DNA of 64,000 nt from CAVQFB01 sp963711675. Its GTDB lineage: Bacteria > Acidobacteriota > Terriglobia > Terriglobales > Acidobacteriaceae. Below are positions 35,576-44,624 of the stretch, piece by piece; position 1 is the stretch's first letter, and each line of letters starts with the position of its first letter. The stretch covers positions 429,237 through 493,236 of the forward strand of contig CAVQFB010000002.1 of NCBI GenBank assembly GCA_963711675.1, in the 5' to 3' direction. Below the pieces are notes generated by a model. That model was not told where the DNA came from. It worked only from the letters and a program-made list of their open reading frames with translations, and made no database searches. A program made the position numbers and the translations under genes.

Positions 35576-37357
35576 CTAAGTCGTTGGAGCCGGGCTCGAC
35601 TCCTCGGCCTGCGCGTACATCTCTTCGATCTGGCGGTGGTAGCGTTCTTCGACGACGCGGCGCCTCAATTTTAGCGTTGGGGTCAGCGTGCCGGTCTCAG
35701 GCGAAAATTCATCGGCGATCAGCAGGACTCTTTTCATCGTCTCAAAGCGGGCCAGGTTGCGGTTTACTTCGGCGACAATCCCTTCATAAAGCGCGCGCAC
35801 TCTCGCGTTCGCAATCAGTTCCTCACGGGAGACGAAAGCCACCTGGTTGGTGCGCGCCCAATCTTCCAGTAAAGGGAAGTGGGGAGAAATGATTACCGCC
35901 GGAAATTTGCGCCGTTCACCCACCACCACGGCCGCAGCCACGAGCGCGTTGAGCTTCAGAGAGTTTTCTATCGGCTGCGGCGCAATGAACTTTCCCCCGG
36001 AGGTCTTGATGAGATCTTTCTTGCGGTCGGTGATGGAGAGAAATCCGTCTTCATCGAGGTTCCCGACATCCCCCGTGCGGAACCAGTCTGCAAGAAACGC
36101 GTTCGTGGTCTCTTCGGGACGGTTCCAGTAGCCCCTGAAGACGGAAGGGCCGCGCACCAGGACCTCGCCATCTTCGGCGATGCGCACTTCGACGTTAGAA
36201 AGGGGCTTACCTACGGTTCCGATCTTGTGCGCGCGCGGAGTATTAACCGCGATCACAGGCGAAGTTTCGGTGAGCCCGTAACCTTCGTGGATGCGAATTC
36301 CAATGGTGGCGTACCATTCGGCGATCTCGCGTCCCAGCGGAGCGCCGCCAGAAATAAAGACACGAACATTGCCCCCCATTCCGGCGCGGACTTGCGAATA
36401 GACAAGTCGGTTGGCAAGGCGCCAGGTTAGAGTGTTCGGCCGACGACCTGCCAGGATTTCCGGCTTATTTGAACGGCCGACGGATAGCGCCCAGTGATAG
36501 ATGGAACTCTTGGGAAAACTTTTGGTCTTCTGCACGACCTGGGCATAGATCTTCTCGTAGACGCGGGGAACGGCCACGAAGACGGAAGGATGGACTTCGG
36601 AAAGCGCTTCTGGAAGATGTTCGATCAACGGGCAGTATGCCAGTGTTACCCCATGGCTGAGCAGTGCGAAATCAACATGGCGAGCAGTTACGTGCGAGAG
36701 AGGAAGAAACGAGACGCTGATATCGCCGGGTTGCATGTCGAACCCGAGGAGAGAGCAGGAGATGTTCGAAGCCATGTTGCCGTGCGTGAGCATGGCTCCT
36801 TTGGAGGTTCCCGTGGTTCCAGACGTATAAATAATGGTGGCGAGATCCTCGGGTGTCACGGAGTGGCCAAGGGCTTCAAGTTCGGGATCGGGCTGCTCTG
36901 TGCCTTCCTGCATGAGCCGATGCAGATGGACGGCGTGGGCGGTTTCGACGGCGTCCATGACTATTACCCTTTCAACCGGTGTCTGGTCCCGGATGGCAAG
37001 AACCTTCTGCAGCTGCTTTGCGGTGGAGACTGCGACGACGCGAGCCCCTGAATCGCGAAGGATGGCGGCCGTCTGCACGTCGGTGAGCGTGGAGTAAATG
37101 GGAACCACGACAGCACCAAGCAACAGGGAAGCGAAATCGACAATGGCCCATTCGGGGCGATTCTCGCTGAGGATGGCAACCCGGTCACCCTTTGAAATTC
37201 CGAACGCGAGCAGACCCCGGGCGACGCCGGCGACATCGCGATAAAACTCCCGGGAACTCATGGGGACCCAGCCGAGGGCCTGGCGATGCAGCATGACGCG
37301 GTCACGGCCGCTTTCGGCGATGGAGAAGAAGATGTCGTTAAGAGAGTTGAGAGTCAT
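35576..37357 (-). CDS. Long-chain acyl-CoA synthetase (AMP-forming)
   Basis: A 593-residue member of the ANL superfamily that activates fatty acids to acyl-CoA via acyl-AMP. Motifs are intact: the P-loop-like YTSGTTGTSKGAMLTHGN near residue 177, GGAPLGREIAEWY, the A5 block GYGLTETSPVIAVN, and DWFRTGDVGNLDEDGFLSITDRKKDLIKTSGGKF. The last holds the hinge Asp/Lys and the region before the catalytic lysine. The length and the HxxxR-like YNRFETMKR segment (NLARFETMKRVLLI) fit the FadD15-like long-chain subgroup. It is convergent with the glucan phosphorylase, 30 bases apart, and divergent from the selenoprotein gene. Confidence 0.93.
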   Translation of the reverse strand: MTLNSLNDIFFSIAESGRDRVMLHRQALGWVPMSSREFYRDVAGVARGLLAFGISKGDRVAILSENRPEWAIVDFASLLLGAVVVPIYSTLTDVQTAAILRDSGARVVAVSTAKQLQKVLAIRDQTPVERVIVMDAVETAHAVHLHRLMQEGTEQPDPELEALGHSVTPEDLATIIYTSGTTGTSKGAMLTHGNMASNISCSLLGFDMQPGDISVSFLPLSHVTARHVDFALLSHGVTLAYCPLIEHLPEALSEVHPSVFVAVPRVYEKIYAQVVQKTKSFPKSSIYHWALSVGRSNKPEILAGRRPNTLTWRLANRLVYSQVRAGMGGNVRVFISGGAPLGREIAEWYATIGIRIHEGYGLTETSPVIAVNTPRAHKIGTVGKPLSNVEVRIAEDGEVLVRGPSVFRGYWNRPEETTNAFLADWFRTGDVGNLDEDGFLSITDRKKDLIKTSGGKFIAPQPIENSLKLNALVAAAVVVGERRKFPAVIISPHFPLLEDWARTNQVAFVSREELIANARVRALYEGIVAEVNRNLARFETMKRVLLIADEFSPETGTLTPTLKLRRRVVEERYHRQIEEMYAQAEESSPAPTT

Positions 37358-37586
37358 CCCAAACTTGGGTCTCGGAAAAACGCGCAGAAGTGGCAGAAAA
37401 GCTCACTGTCCCTGCATGCATGACTTTTCCCGCCAAAAGCCCATCGGCTGCGTGTATGCAGAAAATGTAATGGTTATGCGGCCCGCTGCGCAATGACAAA
37501 GGCGGTTTCGCATTGACCAATAGCCGTCCACCGAATACGCTTTTGGGACAATCGCTTTTGTAACTACCAGCGAAGGGGTTTAGGAA

Positions 37587-38165
37587 ATGAGAAAAAGATG
37601 GAGAGGAGTGACGTCGGGCGGACTGCTGCTGGCGGCGATCATGGTGGCGAGCGTTTCGCAGCCGGTGCGAGCAGACGAGAAGAAGCCTGTGGCGCCTCCG
37701 AAGTGGAAGGTGGGAGACATGGCGCCGGATTTCAAACTGCAGTACTTCGATGGCACCGGCCTGAAGAGTGTGAGCCTGGGCCAATATCGCGGCACAAAGA
37801 ACGTCGTACTTGCATTTTATGTTTTCGCCTTCACCGGGGGTTGAACCGAGCAAATGAAAAACTTCCAGCGAAATCTGCAGAAGCTGGAAGCAGCCGACAC
37901 CCAGGTCCTGGGTGTGAGCATGGATAGCCCCTTCGCAAACAAGGCCTTTGCCGACCAAATTGGAGTTACCTTCCCGCTGCTCAGTGACTGGGGCGGCGAC
38001 ACAACCCGTCAGTACGGCGTCTACTTCGACAAATATAAAGCGGCTCGCCGGGTGAATTTCCTGATCGGAAAGGACGGGAAAATTCTGGAGGAGCAGGTGG
38101 ACGATGAGGCCATCGATCCGACCAAACTCGTGGTCGCATGCGAGCGCCATAAATTGAAGAATTGA
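37587..38165 (+). CDS. Periplasmic peroxiredoxin, probable selenoprotein (in-frame UGA at codon 86)
   Basis: Two segments in the same frame, 37587-37844 and 37845-38165, are divided only by TGA at 37842-37844. Read through, they give a 192-residue AhpC/TSA peroxiredoxin. The TGA is exactly at the peroxidatic position: FAFTGG-U-TEQMK, where relatives have FTGGCT. Downstream the fold continues normally (LGVSMDSPFANKAFADQIGVTFPLLSD, RRVNFLIGKDGKIL). A second cysteine at about residue 185 (VVACERH) could act as resolving residue. A signal peptide (MRKRWRGVTSGGLLLAAIMVA, cleavage near VRA) predicts periplasmic location. A hairpin 18 bases past the TGA fits a bacterial SECIS. A plain nonsense mutation at this one codon is the alternative. 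selA, selB and selC are not in the window. Confidence 0.85.
37862..37890 (+). promoter_or_regulatory. SECIS-like hairpin downstream of the UGA codon
   Basis: CTTCCAGC (37862-37869) pairs perfectly with GCTGGAAG (37883-37890). The 13-base loop begins with G, as bacterial SECIS elements require, and starts 25 bases after the UGA, within the usual 16-37 range. Confidence 0.7.
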
Positions 38166-38367
38166 GGCGAGAGCGACCGAGTATCGGCTGATCGGGAAGC
38201 AGTCCGCGGCGCAGAGGGCTGGGCGCGAGCAGAATTGAGTGAAAAGCAGTCGACGACTGGCTGCGGTTGTTTCCCGATTTGGCTGACTTCTGTTCCGAAC
38301 GAAAAATTAGGACACGACTTGGGCGTCGCGAGTTTGACGGCGCATGGCACGGTTGTTATGATGAATT

Positions 38368-38444
<77 letters not shown>

Positions 38445-38488
38445 TTTACGGATTTGAGGGACTACCGGCGTAGTCCCCAATTCCAAAA

Positions 38489-39688
38489 TCACTGGATCGT
38501 GGCTGTTTCGGGCCTCAAATTCTTCAGGGAAACTTCCTTCGCCCTATCCTTCAGTTGCTTTTTGATCGCGGGTGGCAAAACAAGATCTGCTACCCGGCTA
38601 TTGGCTCGGCGCTTGGTCTTCTCAAATGCTGAGCCGTAGGTATTCATGGTCGTCTTGATGTCGGCGTGCCGCATGAGGCGCTGCTGCACCCCGAGCGGCG
38701 TGCCGATATCATCAATCAGCGTTCGATAGGTGTGCCGAAAGCTGTGCCAGCCCACTCCTTGCAATCCGATCTTTTCACCCGCTGGTCGCAAGTAGTCTTT
38801 CTGAATGGCATCGCCGTGGACTGGGCGTTTCGTATCCGCATTAGCGAATAGCCAAGCCTCCGGCGTTTCGACACATCGCTTCCGCCAATCCTCCAGAACG
38901 GACACTAGCTTGGAATCCAGAAACACTTCGTCCTCTGAAGCTCCGGTTTTTCCGCCGTTCCAGACGTAGCGGCCCACAATAGATCGGGTCAACGTCAGTA
39001 TCCGCCCCTTCAAATCAAAGTCCTGCCACTGCAATGCCCTGATCTCACTGATGCGCAAGCCCAGGCACATTGCAATCATGACCATCACTTGAATGTGGTA
39101 CGGAAGCTCTGCGAGAAGAGCCTGATATTGCTCGACCGTAAGCACAACTTTCTTGCGAACCCGTTTCGTCACGCCCTTGATTTCGACTAACTGCATCGGG
39201 TTTCTCTGAGTCTCCAAAATTTCCCATTTCATCGCGTACTCAAAAATGCGATGCAGGAGACCCTTTATGTTGGACTTCGTTTTGGGAGAATGCTTCAGCT
39301 CCTTCAACCACTGTTCCACCTTGAGGGGCTTTTTCACTTCGGCCACGGGAGCCTCGCCCCATTGTGGCAAAATGTGCACTTTCAAAATGGATACGTAGGA
39401 CTTCTTGGTTGAATACCGTTCTGGCATTGCTTCGTGCATGTATCGCCTTACCAATGCTCCGAACGATTGACTGGAAGACTGCTCCATCCGCTGGTATCGA
39501 AACTCTCTCGACCCCTGCCAGGCATGATCTTCCGTTGGCCATCCTTCCGCATCTCCCGCTAACATTACGCTGCGCTTTCGCGTAATGCCCATCTCGTCCG
39601 TTTCGTAAAAGCGCCAAACCCAGACATCCGGGCCTCGCGTTCTCTTCTTGCGGACAATCGTGCCCACGTCTTGCTGTGTGCGTTTCAA
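38489..39688 (-). CDS. Tyrosine recombinase (island integrase)
   Basis: A 399-residue phage-type integrase. The start is TTG at 39688, with AAGGAGGAAAG upstream and a four-base overlap (TTGA) with the excisionase stop codon; the ORF from 39742 is too long. The N-terminal arm-binding region (WVWRFYETDEMG) and a SAM-like core-binding domain (FGALVRRYMHEAMPERYSTKKSYVSIL) precede the catalytic domain. Catalytic residues are Arg in LGLRISEIRALQ, His-x-x-Arg in HSFRHTYR, His in LMRHADIKTT and Tyr in MNTYGSAF. It faces the 3' end of tRNA-fMet, the usual layout of tRNA-integrated islands. Confidence 0.94.
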   Translation of the reverse strand: MKRTQQDVGTIVRKKRTRGPDVWVWRFYETDEMGITRKRSVMLAGDAEGWPTEDHAWQGSREFRYQRMEQSSSQSFGALVRRYMHEAMPERYSTKKSYVSILKVHILPQWGEAPVAEVKKPLKVEQWLKELKHSPKTKSNIKGLLHRIFEYAMKWEILETQRNPMQLVEIKGVTKRVRKKVVLTVEQYQALLAELPYHIQVMVMIAMCLGLRISEIRALQWQDFDLKGRILTLTRSIVGRYVWNGGKTGASEDEVFLDSKLVSVLEDWRKRCVETPEAWLFANADTKRPVHGDAIQKDYLRPAGEKIGLQGVGWHSFRHTYRTLIDDIGTPLGVQQRLMRHADIKTTMNTYGSAFEKTKRRANSRVADLVLPPAIKKQLKDRAKEVSLKNLRPETATIQ

Positions 39689-39924
39689 GAAGCTTTCCTC
39701 CTTAAAGCGCGCACGGATGACGCTTCCGACTCTACACGACAACGCATGTGCGAAACTAGCTCTGAAATTCGAAAACGCCAGCGCTTGCGGACTCCGTTGC
39801 CTATGGGATGTGCGGGAAGCCAGCCCTCCCGAGCCATCTTCTTCACGGTCACCGGGCTGATCTTCAAAAAGTTTGCTGCTTCTTCGGGCGTTACGAAGGG
39901 TTCGTTGTCTTCGGCTGGATTCAT
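39685..39924 (-). CDS. Excisionase-like HTH protein
   Basis: A 79-residue DNA-binding protein. It has the MerR/excisionase helix-turn-helix (FVTPEEAANFLKISPVTVKKM, then the wing WLPAHPIGNGVRKRWRFRISEL). Its stop TGA overlaps the integrase TTG start, and the integrase ribosome binding site lies within its last codons, so both are translationally coupled. In integrative elements such proteins direct excision. The gene is divergent from the unknown gene at 40091, with a promoter and palindrome between. Confidence 0.85.
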   Translation of the reverse strand: MNPAEDNEPFVTPEEAANFLKISPVTVKKMAREGWLPAHPIGNGVRKRWRFRISELVSHMRCRVESEASSVRALRRKAS

Positions 39925-40021
39925 TTTCTACTCCATCCCGGAACTTCGGACGGGCCTATTTGGCTGAGCGTGCAGCAATCCTTGCGACGTAGGTCGTCCG
40001 ACCGGGGAGCAAACGTTGCAC

Positions 40022-40068
40022 TTGACACTAACGCACGCGTACCAATACAGTCAATACGTAACGTTACG
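40022..40068 (+). promoter_or_regulatory. Strong sigma-70-like promoter with a 12-bp palindrome at the start site
   Basis: TTGACA (40022-40027) and TACAGT (40046-40051) are 18 bases apart. The perfect palindrome CGTAACGTTACG (40057-40068) covers the expected start site. It drives the unknown gene at 40091 and may bind the excisionase or another island regulator. Confidence 0.65.
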
Positions 40069-40090
40069 ATATTTTAGTGAGGCTGACCCC

Positions 40091-41239
40091 TTGGCAGACA
40101 AGACCCCAATCCTGCAGCAGCCGGTGATCTCCATTCGGATTTCCGACGAGCTGCGTCAAAGGCTCGACACTTTGAAGGAAATCATGGCCGCCAAGAGTGG
40201 CGAACCCGTCTCAACATCGGAGGCGGCAAAGCAGCTCCTTGAGTCCTCTAAAGAGGAGCGATTAGAGTTCGTAAATCTACTCTCAGAGCCAACCGATTCC
40301 CTGGTGAAGATTCGCGGGAAGGTAGACGCAAAGCTGCCACTTTCGCAAGCCGAATGGACCCTAGTTGCTTACTACTGTCAGCAGGGTGCGGAGTTATTTG
40401 CAAATACCGGCCAGACGGACATTTCGTTTGAATCTCTCGCCGGAATTCTCGAAGCTTTCCTTGCCGTTTATGGACTTGTATCTAAACAGAGAAAGAGGGG
40501 CCCGATGGCCCCTTATCTCCTCACCACTCTGCCGTCACAAAAGCAAACTGAGGCGAAGCAGTCAGAGGAGATCGTAAACGATGATGTGCAGCGGGCCGTG
40601 AACCGAACCATCCACACGCTAAAGAACGCTGACAGCGAGACTGACCGACCGATTCATACCGCTCGACTTCTCTACATGGTTCTTGACAACGAAAAGTTTC
40701 TAAACATCGAGAAGCTGAACGAAGCGCTGCGACCGTACTGGCCGATTCTCTGGCGCGTGTGCGCCCGTGGCCATTACCTCCGCCATGAAGAACCCTTACG
40801 CGATGGTGCATTTTGGGGTGCCGATTCTAGGTTGAGAAATCCTGGGCCATTGCCTTCGTTTCAGGAAGGCGAATACCGTCTCGAATTTCACCGGGGGCCG
40901 GAGACGGAATTTTCTACCTGGTTGTATTTTCCCGGAAGATTTGCTCTGCAATATCCGCTCTTCGATTACCCGAGAATTGCGGAACTTCGGACGATACTAG
41001 AAGGGTTGTCGCTGCGCGACACACTGATCTTCTGGGAAGGTCGCTATTTCCTCGCGTCTACGTGGTTCGACGAAGAAGAAAAGGTCGGCGTCGTATTTCG
41101 CTCTCGGGACCACGGGATCGCCGTCACATTTCATCATGACGATTGGCAGGCTATTAAGAGTCTGTTTCGCCGCGGCTGGCAGGCGCCGGAAGTGGTCCGT
41201 CTGTGGAATGCATTGGCGAGGGAGTATGGCGAGCTGTGA
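40091..41239 (+). CDS. Island-encoded protein of unknown function
   Basis: A 382-residue protein. The frame opens at 40016, but that lies upstream of the promoter, so TTG at 40091, eight bases after GAGG, is the probable start. I do not recognise the family. The first 60 residues resemble a ribbon-helix-helix or coiled region (VISIRISDELRQRLDTLKEIMA). The middle is helical and charged, with FESLAGILEAFLAVYGLV. The C-terminal 150 residues are rich in aromatics and strands (EYRLEFHRGPETEFSTWLYF, GVVFRSRDHGIAVTFHHDDW). No signal peptide or membrane span is seen. Its promoter and place next to int/xis suggest an island control or cargo gene. Confidence 0.7.
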   Translation: MADKTPILQQPVISIRISDELRQRLDTLKEIMAAKSGEPVSTSEAAKQLLESSKEERLEFVNLLSEPTDSLVKIRGKVDAKLPLSQAEWTLVAYYCQQGAELFANTGQTDISFESLAGILEAFLAVYGLVSKQRKRGPMAPYLLTTLPSQKQTEAKQSEEIVNDDVQRAVNRTIHTLKNADSETDRPIHTARLLYMVLDNEKFLNIEKLNEALRPYWPILWRVCARGHYLRHEEPLRDGAFWGADSRLRNPGPLPSFQEGEYRLEFHRGPETEFSTWLYFPGRFALQYPLFDYPRIAELRTILEGLSLRDTLIFWEGRYFLASTWFDEEEKVGVVFRSRDHGIAVTFHHDDWQAIKSLFRRGWQAPEVVRLWNALAREYGEL

Positions 41240-41417
41240 AAGGCGCGGTGCTTCGCACCGGAAGAATTTTGACACTCCACCCCTTCGAGGGAACTGTAGG
41301 GAAACTTGACATCTTTCTGGAGGAACCATCCTGGCATCCAATAGATAGCGTGGGTGGGGGTTCCGTAAGGAAACCCGTGACTCCTTGCGTAAACGCGGGT
41401 GCTGGGAGGTTGGAGCG

Positions 41418-41798
41418 ATGGCGCTGCTCGATGAGAAGAACCTTGCGGCGGAAGCGGCAAAGCGGGCGCGGTTCCGGGTGCATCACGTGGGGACAAAGCT
41501 GAACGAGGCGGAACTGCACGAGCTGGAGGGGCTGGCGGCGAAGCGGAACGAGACGCAGGCGGAGCTGATCCGCGGGCTGATCCTGCGCGAGATCGAACAG
41601 GACAAGACGGGGCTTCGACCCAGTGCGGAGATGGTGGAAATCACGGCGTGCCGGCTGTTGTTGGTGAACCTGCTGGGTCCGCTGGCGAAGGGCGAGGCAA
41701 TGACGCAAGAGGGGTTCGACGGGATCGTGGACGAGGTCAAGAAGCAGAAGGCGCGTGTGGCGCGGGACCGCCTCAAAGACCACGAAGCGCGGCGCTGA
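41418..41798 (+). CDS. RHH/MobC-like small DNA-binding protein
   Basis: A 126-residue protein; ATG at 41418 is behind TTGGAG, while 41385 lacks a site. The central part, VHHVGTKLNEAELHELEGLAAKRNETQAELIRGLILREIEQ, matches the ribbon-helix-helix fold of plasmid accessory proteins (MobC or relaxosome type: xLxxxExxxLxxxAxxxxxTxxExIRxxI). A helical C-terminus follows (GPLAKGEAMTQEGFDGIVDEVKKQKARV). GC content is higher than in its neighbours. The large nested palindrome begins 258 bases after its stop codon and could be its DNA target. No relaxase gene is visible. Confidence 0.65.
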   Translation: MALLDEKNLAAEAAKRARFRVHHVGTKLNEAELHELEGLAAKRNETQAELIRGLILREIEQDKTGLRPSAEMVEITACRLLLVNLLGPLAKGEAMTQEGFDGIVDEVKKQKARVARDRLKDHEARR

Positions 41799-42056
41799 GC
41801 AGCGGTGGCCGATGAGAAGCTGTCCGTCACCCGCAAAGGCTGACCTATGTCTCCGTCTCGCGTGGACGCTATGACGCGCAGATTTATACGAATAATGCAG
41901 CGACGCTGGGGCAGGAACCCAGCCCCGATGTGTCCCATTCGCACGCGATTCAGCAAGAGCCAGCGATGCATAAAATAGAACTACAAACCACGCACACGAA
42001 TCAGATCAGTCAGGGTTTCGGTTTAGGTCTGTGATGCAGCATTCCCGAATGACATG

Positions 42057-42182
42057 CCCCGGATAGCCAGAGCATAGCCGAGGCCCGGCCAGTGTCAAGG
42101 CCGCGCTTCGCGCGCCGCGTTCGCGGTCGAAGAGCCTTGACACTGGCCTTTGCGCCTCGGCTTATTATTCAGCTATCCGGGG
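42057..42182. repeat. 126-bp nested palindrome (cruciform-forming)
   Basis: Three sets of arms are nested: CCCCGGATAGC (42057-42067) with 42172-42182, GCCGAGGC (42077-42084) with 42154-42161, and GGCCAGTGTCAAGGC (42087-42101) with 42134-42148. The 32-base apical part holds a smaller CGCG-rich hairpin. It could be a transfer or replication origin, a recombination site or a strong terminator. No protein is encoded in it. Confidence 0.85.
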
Positions 42183-42291
42183 GATGTCAGATTGTTACTT
42201 CCACGACCGGGCTCCGCGCCGAGTCGAACCGCTGTCGGAAGAGATCTGGGACTTGAGAAAGACGTGTTCAAACAAGCTTTCTCTTACGAGC

Positions 42292-43068
42292 ATGAGAATC
42301 ATTACTTATAGCGACCTGCATCTTGAATTTGGCTCGGGCTGGATGTTGCCCCCGGCAGTGAACGGAGATGTCATGATCCTGGCAGGCGATATCGTCACGC
42401 TCAGGGATTATGAGCCGCTCGACCAGATTCTGCGGAAGTGGAAGAAACCAGTCCTCTATGTGACGGGAAACCACGAATATTACACGCGGCGGCCAATGAA
42501 CGAAGAAGACAACAGATTCAAGGCGTGGCTCGAAGACAGACATTCGCAGGTGAAACTGCTGCTTGATGAAGAGGTCAGCATCGGGGGTGTCAACTTCTTC
42601 GGCGGCACGATGTGGACGGATTTCAACGGCGCCGATTTGCGCGCCATGGAGACCGCCCGCTCTCAAATGAACGATTACCGCCTCATCTATAACCCCGACG
42701 AAACGCCTTTCACGCCAGCAGATTCGATTGCGCTACATAAAAACTTCGCGTCGAAATTGCTGAATTGGTTTGGCAAGAATCTAAGTGGTCCGCGCGTGGT
42801 TATCAGCCATAATGCACCCGTCATCAATCCCAACTCCAAATACAAGGGCGGCCCTCTCACGCCGGCGTTCAATTCCCTGGACATGGTGGAGATCATTGAG
42901 ACCCACCAGCCGGCCCTCTGGGTGTATGGCCACACGCATGAATGCGACGATCAGACGATCGGCCGGACCCGGATCATTTCAAATCAACTCGGATATCCCA
43001 GCAACCTTGGCGGTTTTGAATGCAAGGATTTTGATGAAGCGGGTCTGCCAGTCGAGGTAGGCGTTTAG
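42292..43068 (+). CDS. Calcineurin-like metallophosphoesterase
   Basis: A 258-residue enzyme. ATG at 42292 starts at the conserved first strand (MRIITYSDLHLEF); the frame upstream runs into unrelated sequence. All metal motifs are present: DLH (Asp8, His10), GD in LAGDIV, GNHE in VTGNHEYY, SH in ISHNAP and GHTH in YGHTHE. The substrate could be a nucleotide, phosphoprotein or nucleic acid. Relatives are often called serine/threonine phosphatase without proof. It lies between the palindrome and the convergent McrBC-like pair, on the island, so a defence or anti-defence role is possible. Confidence 0.9.
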   Translation: MRIITYSDLHLEFGSGWMLPPAVNGDVMILAGDIVTLRDYEPLDQILRKWKKPVLYVTGNHEYYTRRPMNEEDNRFKAWLEDRHSQVKLLLDEEVSIGGVNFFGGTMWTDFNGADLRAMETARSQMNDYRLIYNPDETPFTPADSIALHKNFASKLLNWFGKNLSGPRVVISHNAPVINPNSKYKGGPLTPAFNSLDMVEIIETHQPALWVYGHTHECDDQTIGRTRIISNQLGYPSNLGGFECKDFDEAGLPVEVGV

Positions 43069-43139
43069 CCCCGAGCGGGAAGAAGGTACCTTATGAGGGC
43101 AAGCGACATGCCGTGCATTCTGCCGAAGGTTGCCGAACG

Positions 43140-44624
43140 TCAAAGCCGGCCCAATACGATCCGTAGTTCGTCTGCAATCGGCGTAGAAATCGCATCAACC
43201 GCTGCGGCCATAGGTACCGCCGTGAGCCATAACTGCACGGATCGCGAGCCAGCGGACAGCGACGCTCGATGGATGAGTCGCCCACGCTTCTTCAGAGAGT
43301 GCCAGCTTTCAGGTGAACAGGGATAGGTTAGACACGCGATTACTTTCGGAGTGGACGCCAGATTCGCGTAAGCCAGCACCTGTAGCATGTCGGTTCGATG
43401 CTGCTCCCGGAGTTGTTCTTCAAGCCGGGACCACGATTGCGCCTGCATCTCTTCCCAGTGACGCTTGTACTTTGCGTCAACAATCAACGTGAGGGAGTCC
43501 CACTCAAGCCATACATCGGGAATCAAGGACTTCTGTGAGCCGAGGTAGGGTGGTTCCCAGTTCACGGCATGTGTCGTCTCGTGTTTTCGCCCCACCTTCA
43601 TTCTGCCGCCTGTCCGGCGCGCAATCGTGCAAAACACCGTCTCCACCCACGCTTCGAAGAACTGGTCCATGCGCATCGTCCACGGAATTCCTGCGAGGTC
43701 GCTAAGTCCCGCCAGGCCCCGCTCCTCAACTGTCCACTCAATCGCTTGTAATCCGTCAGTGAACTGCTCGCTCCGCATCGGACGATGGAGCCAAGTTGCA
43801 AGCGTCGAGGAGCTAGGAAAGTAGGGGGTGACACCGTGCACTCTACGCATTAGCTCGTCCGCAAACTCAATTAGCCTATGAACAAATGCGCCTTGGTCCC
43901 TCTGTGTTTCAAGCGCTCGAAGTTGCCTCTCGACTGCGATCCGGATCGCGCCTTTCAGCAGACGATCATCGCGTAAATCGGGGAACACACACGGCACGGA
44001 AAGAAAATTCGCCGAGGGTAAGCTCTTGGTGGCGTAGCGCGGCCAATTAACAGTTCCGCGTGGTGCACCGCGAGATTCATGGATCATCTCAAAGCGACGG
44101 TCGAGCGAGTCGAGTAGCGCCTTGAGGCGAGTGAGAACCATGAATGACAGCACCCAAACTGGGACTCTTCGCTCTGAACGGTGGAGCAGCGGCAGGCGAA
44201 GAGGCACGGGCGCTATGCGCCATCCCATCTCGGCTAACATCGGTCCGATTCCCGGCCACGGAAATCTGGGTTGGATAACCAGGCCGAAATCAAGGCGGGC
44301 TGTGGTTGCTGAGAACAGGGGAATTGCTCCTACAGACCGGCCGGATGAAACCACGAGCCAGAGGTCGCGACCGTCGTAATCCCCTTCCATTCGTGCATCG
44401 AGACGCATCATCAGAGCTCGGTTTCGCGTAATGAATTGTTCGGCGATCCGCGCTGCCTGCGCTGCGGGGTCGCGACTAGACCGCGTCTGGAAAAAGTCTA
44501 TGGCTGAATATCGCGCCTCGGAATAATCTGGCAATTCGAGACAAACCTGTGCGAGATGGTCGGGCGCTTTAAGCGAGAGGCGGCTTCGAGGGGACGACGA
44601 GCGCCTTAGAGACTGTCTAGCCAC
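43140..44624 (-). CDS. mcrC: McrC-like nuclease subunit
   Basis: A 494-residue protein of the McrC type. The N-terminal half carries strands typical of McrC (DLWLVVSSGRSVGAIPLFS, LDFGLVIQPRFPWPGIGPML). The C-terminal PD-(D/E)XK nuclease motif is LIPDVWLEWDSLTLIVDAKYK, with the acidic residue in IPD and the D-A-K triad. In McrBC, McrC cuts DNA when activated by the McrB motor on modified DNA. It starts 19 bases inside the end of the McrB-like gene, so the two are coupled. The overall length is greater than E. coli McrC (about 350), with an extended N-terminus and C-terminus. Confidence 0.85.
   Translation of the reverse strand: MARQSLRRSSSPRSRLSLKAPDHLAQVCLELPDYSEARYSAIDFFQTRSSRDPAAQAARIAEQFITRNRALMMRLDARMEGDYDGRDLWLVVSSGRSVGAIPLFSATTARLDFGLVIQPRFPWPGIGPMLAEMGWRIAPVPLRLPLLHRSERRVPVWVLSFMVLTRLKALLDSLDRRFEMIHESRGAPRGTVNWPRYATKSLPSANFLSVPCVFPDLRDDRLLKGAIRIAVERQLRALETQRDQGAFVHRLIEFADELMRRVHGVTPYFPSSSTLATWLHRPMRSEQFTDGLQAIEWTVEERGLAGLSDLAGIPWTMRMDQFFEAWVETVFCTIARRTGGRMKVGRKHETTHAVNWEPPYLGSQKSLIPDVWLEWDSLTLIVDAKYKRHWEEMQAQSWSRLEEQLREQHRTDMLQVLAYANLASTPKVIACLTYPCSPESWHSLKKRGRLIHRASLSAGSRSVQLWLTAVPMAAAVDAISTPIADELRIVLGRL

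Noticed and set aside
37842..37844. TGA considered as the true end of an 85-residue protein
   Set aside because: The downstream frame continues the same peroxiredoxin fold in phase without its own ribosome binding site, so read-through as selenocysteine is the better reading.
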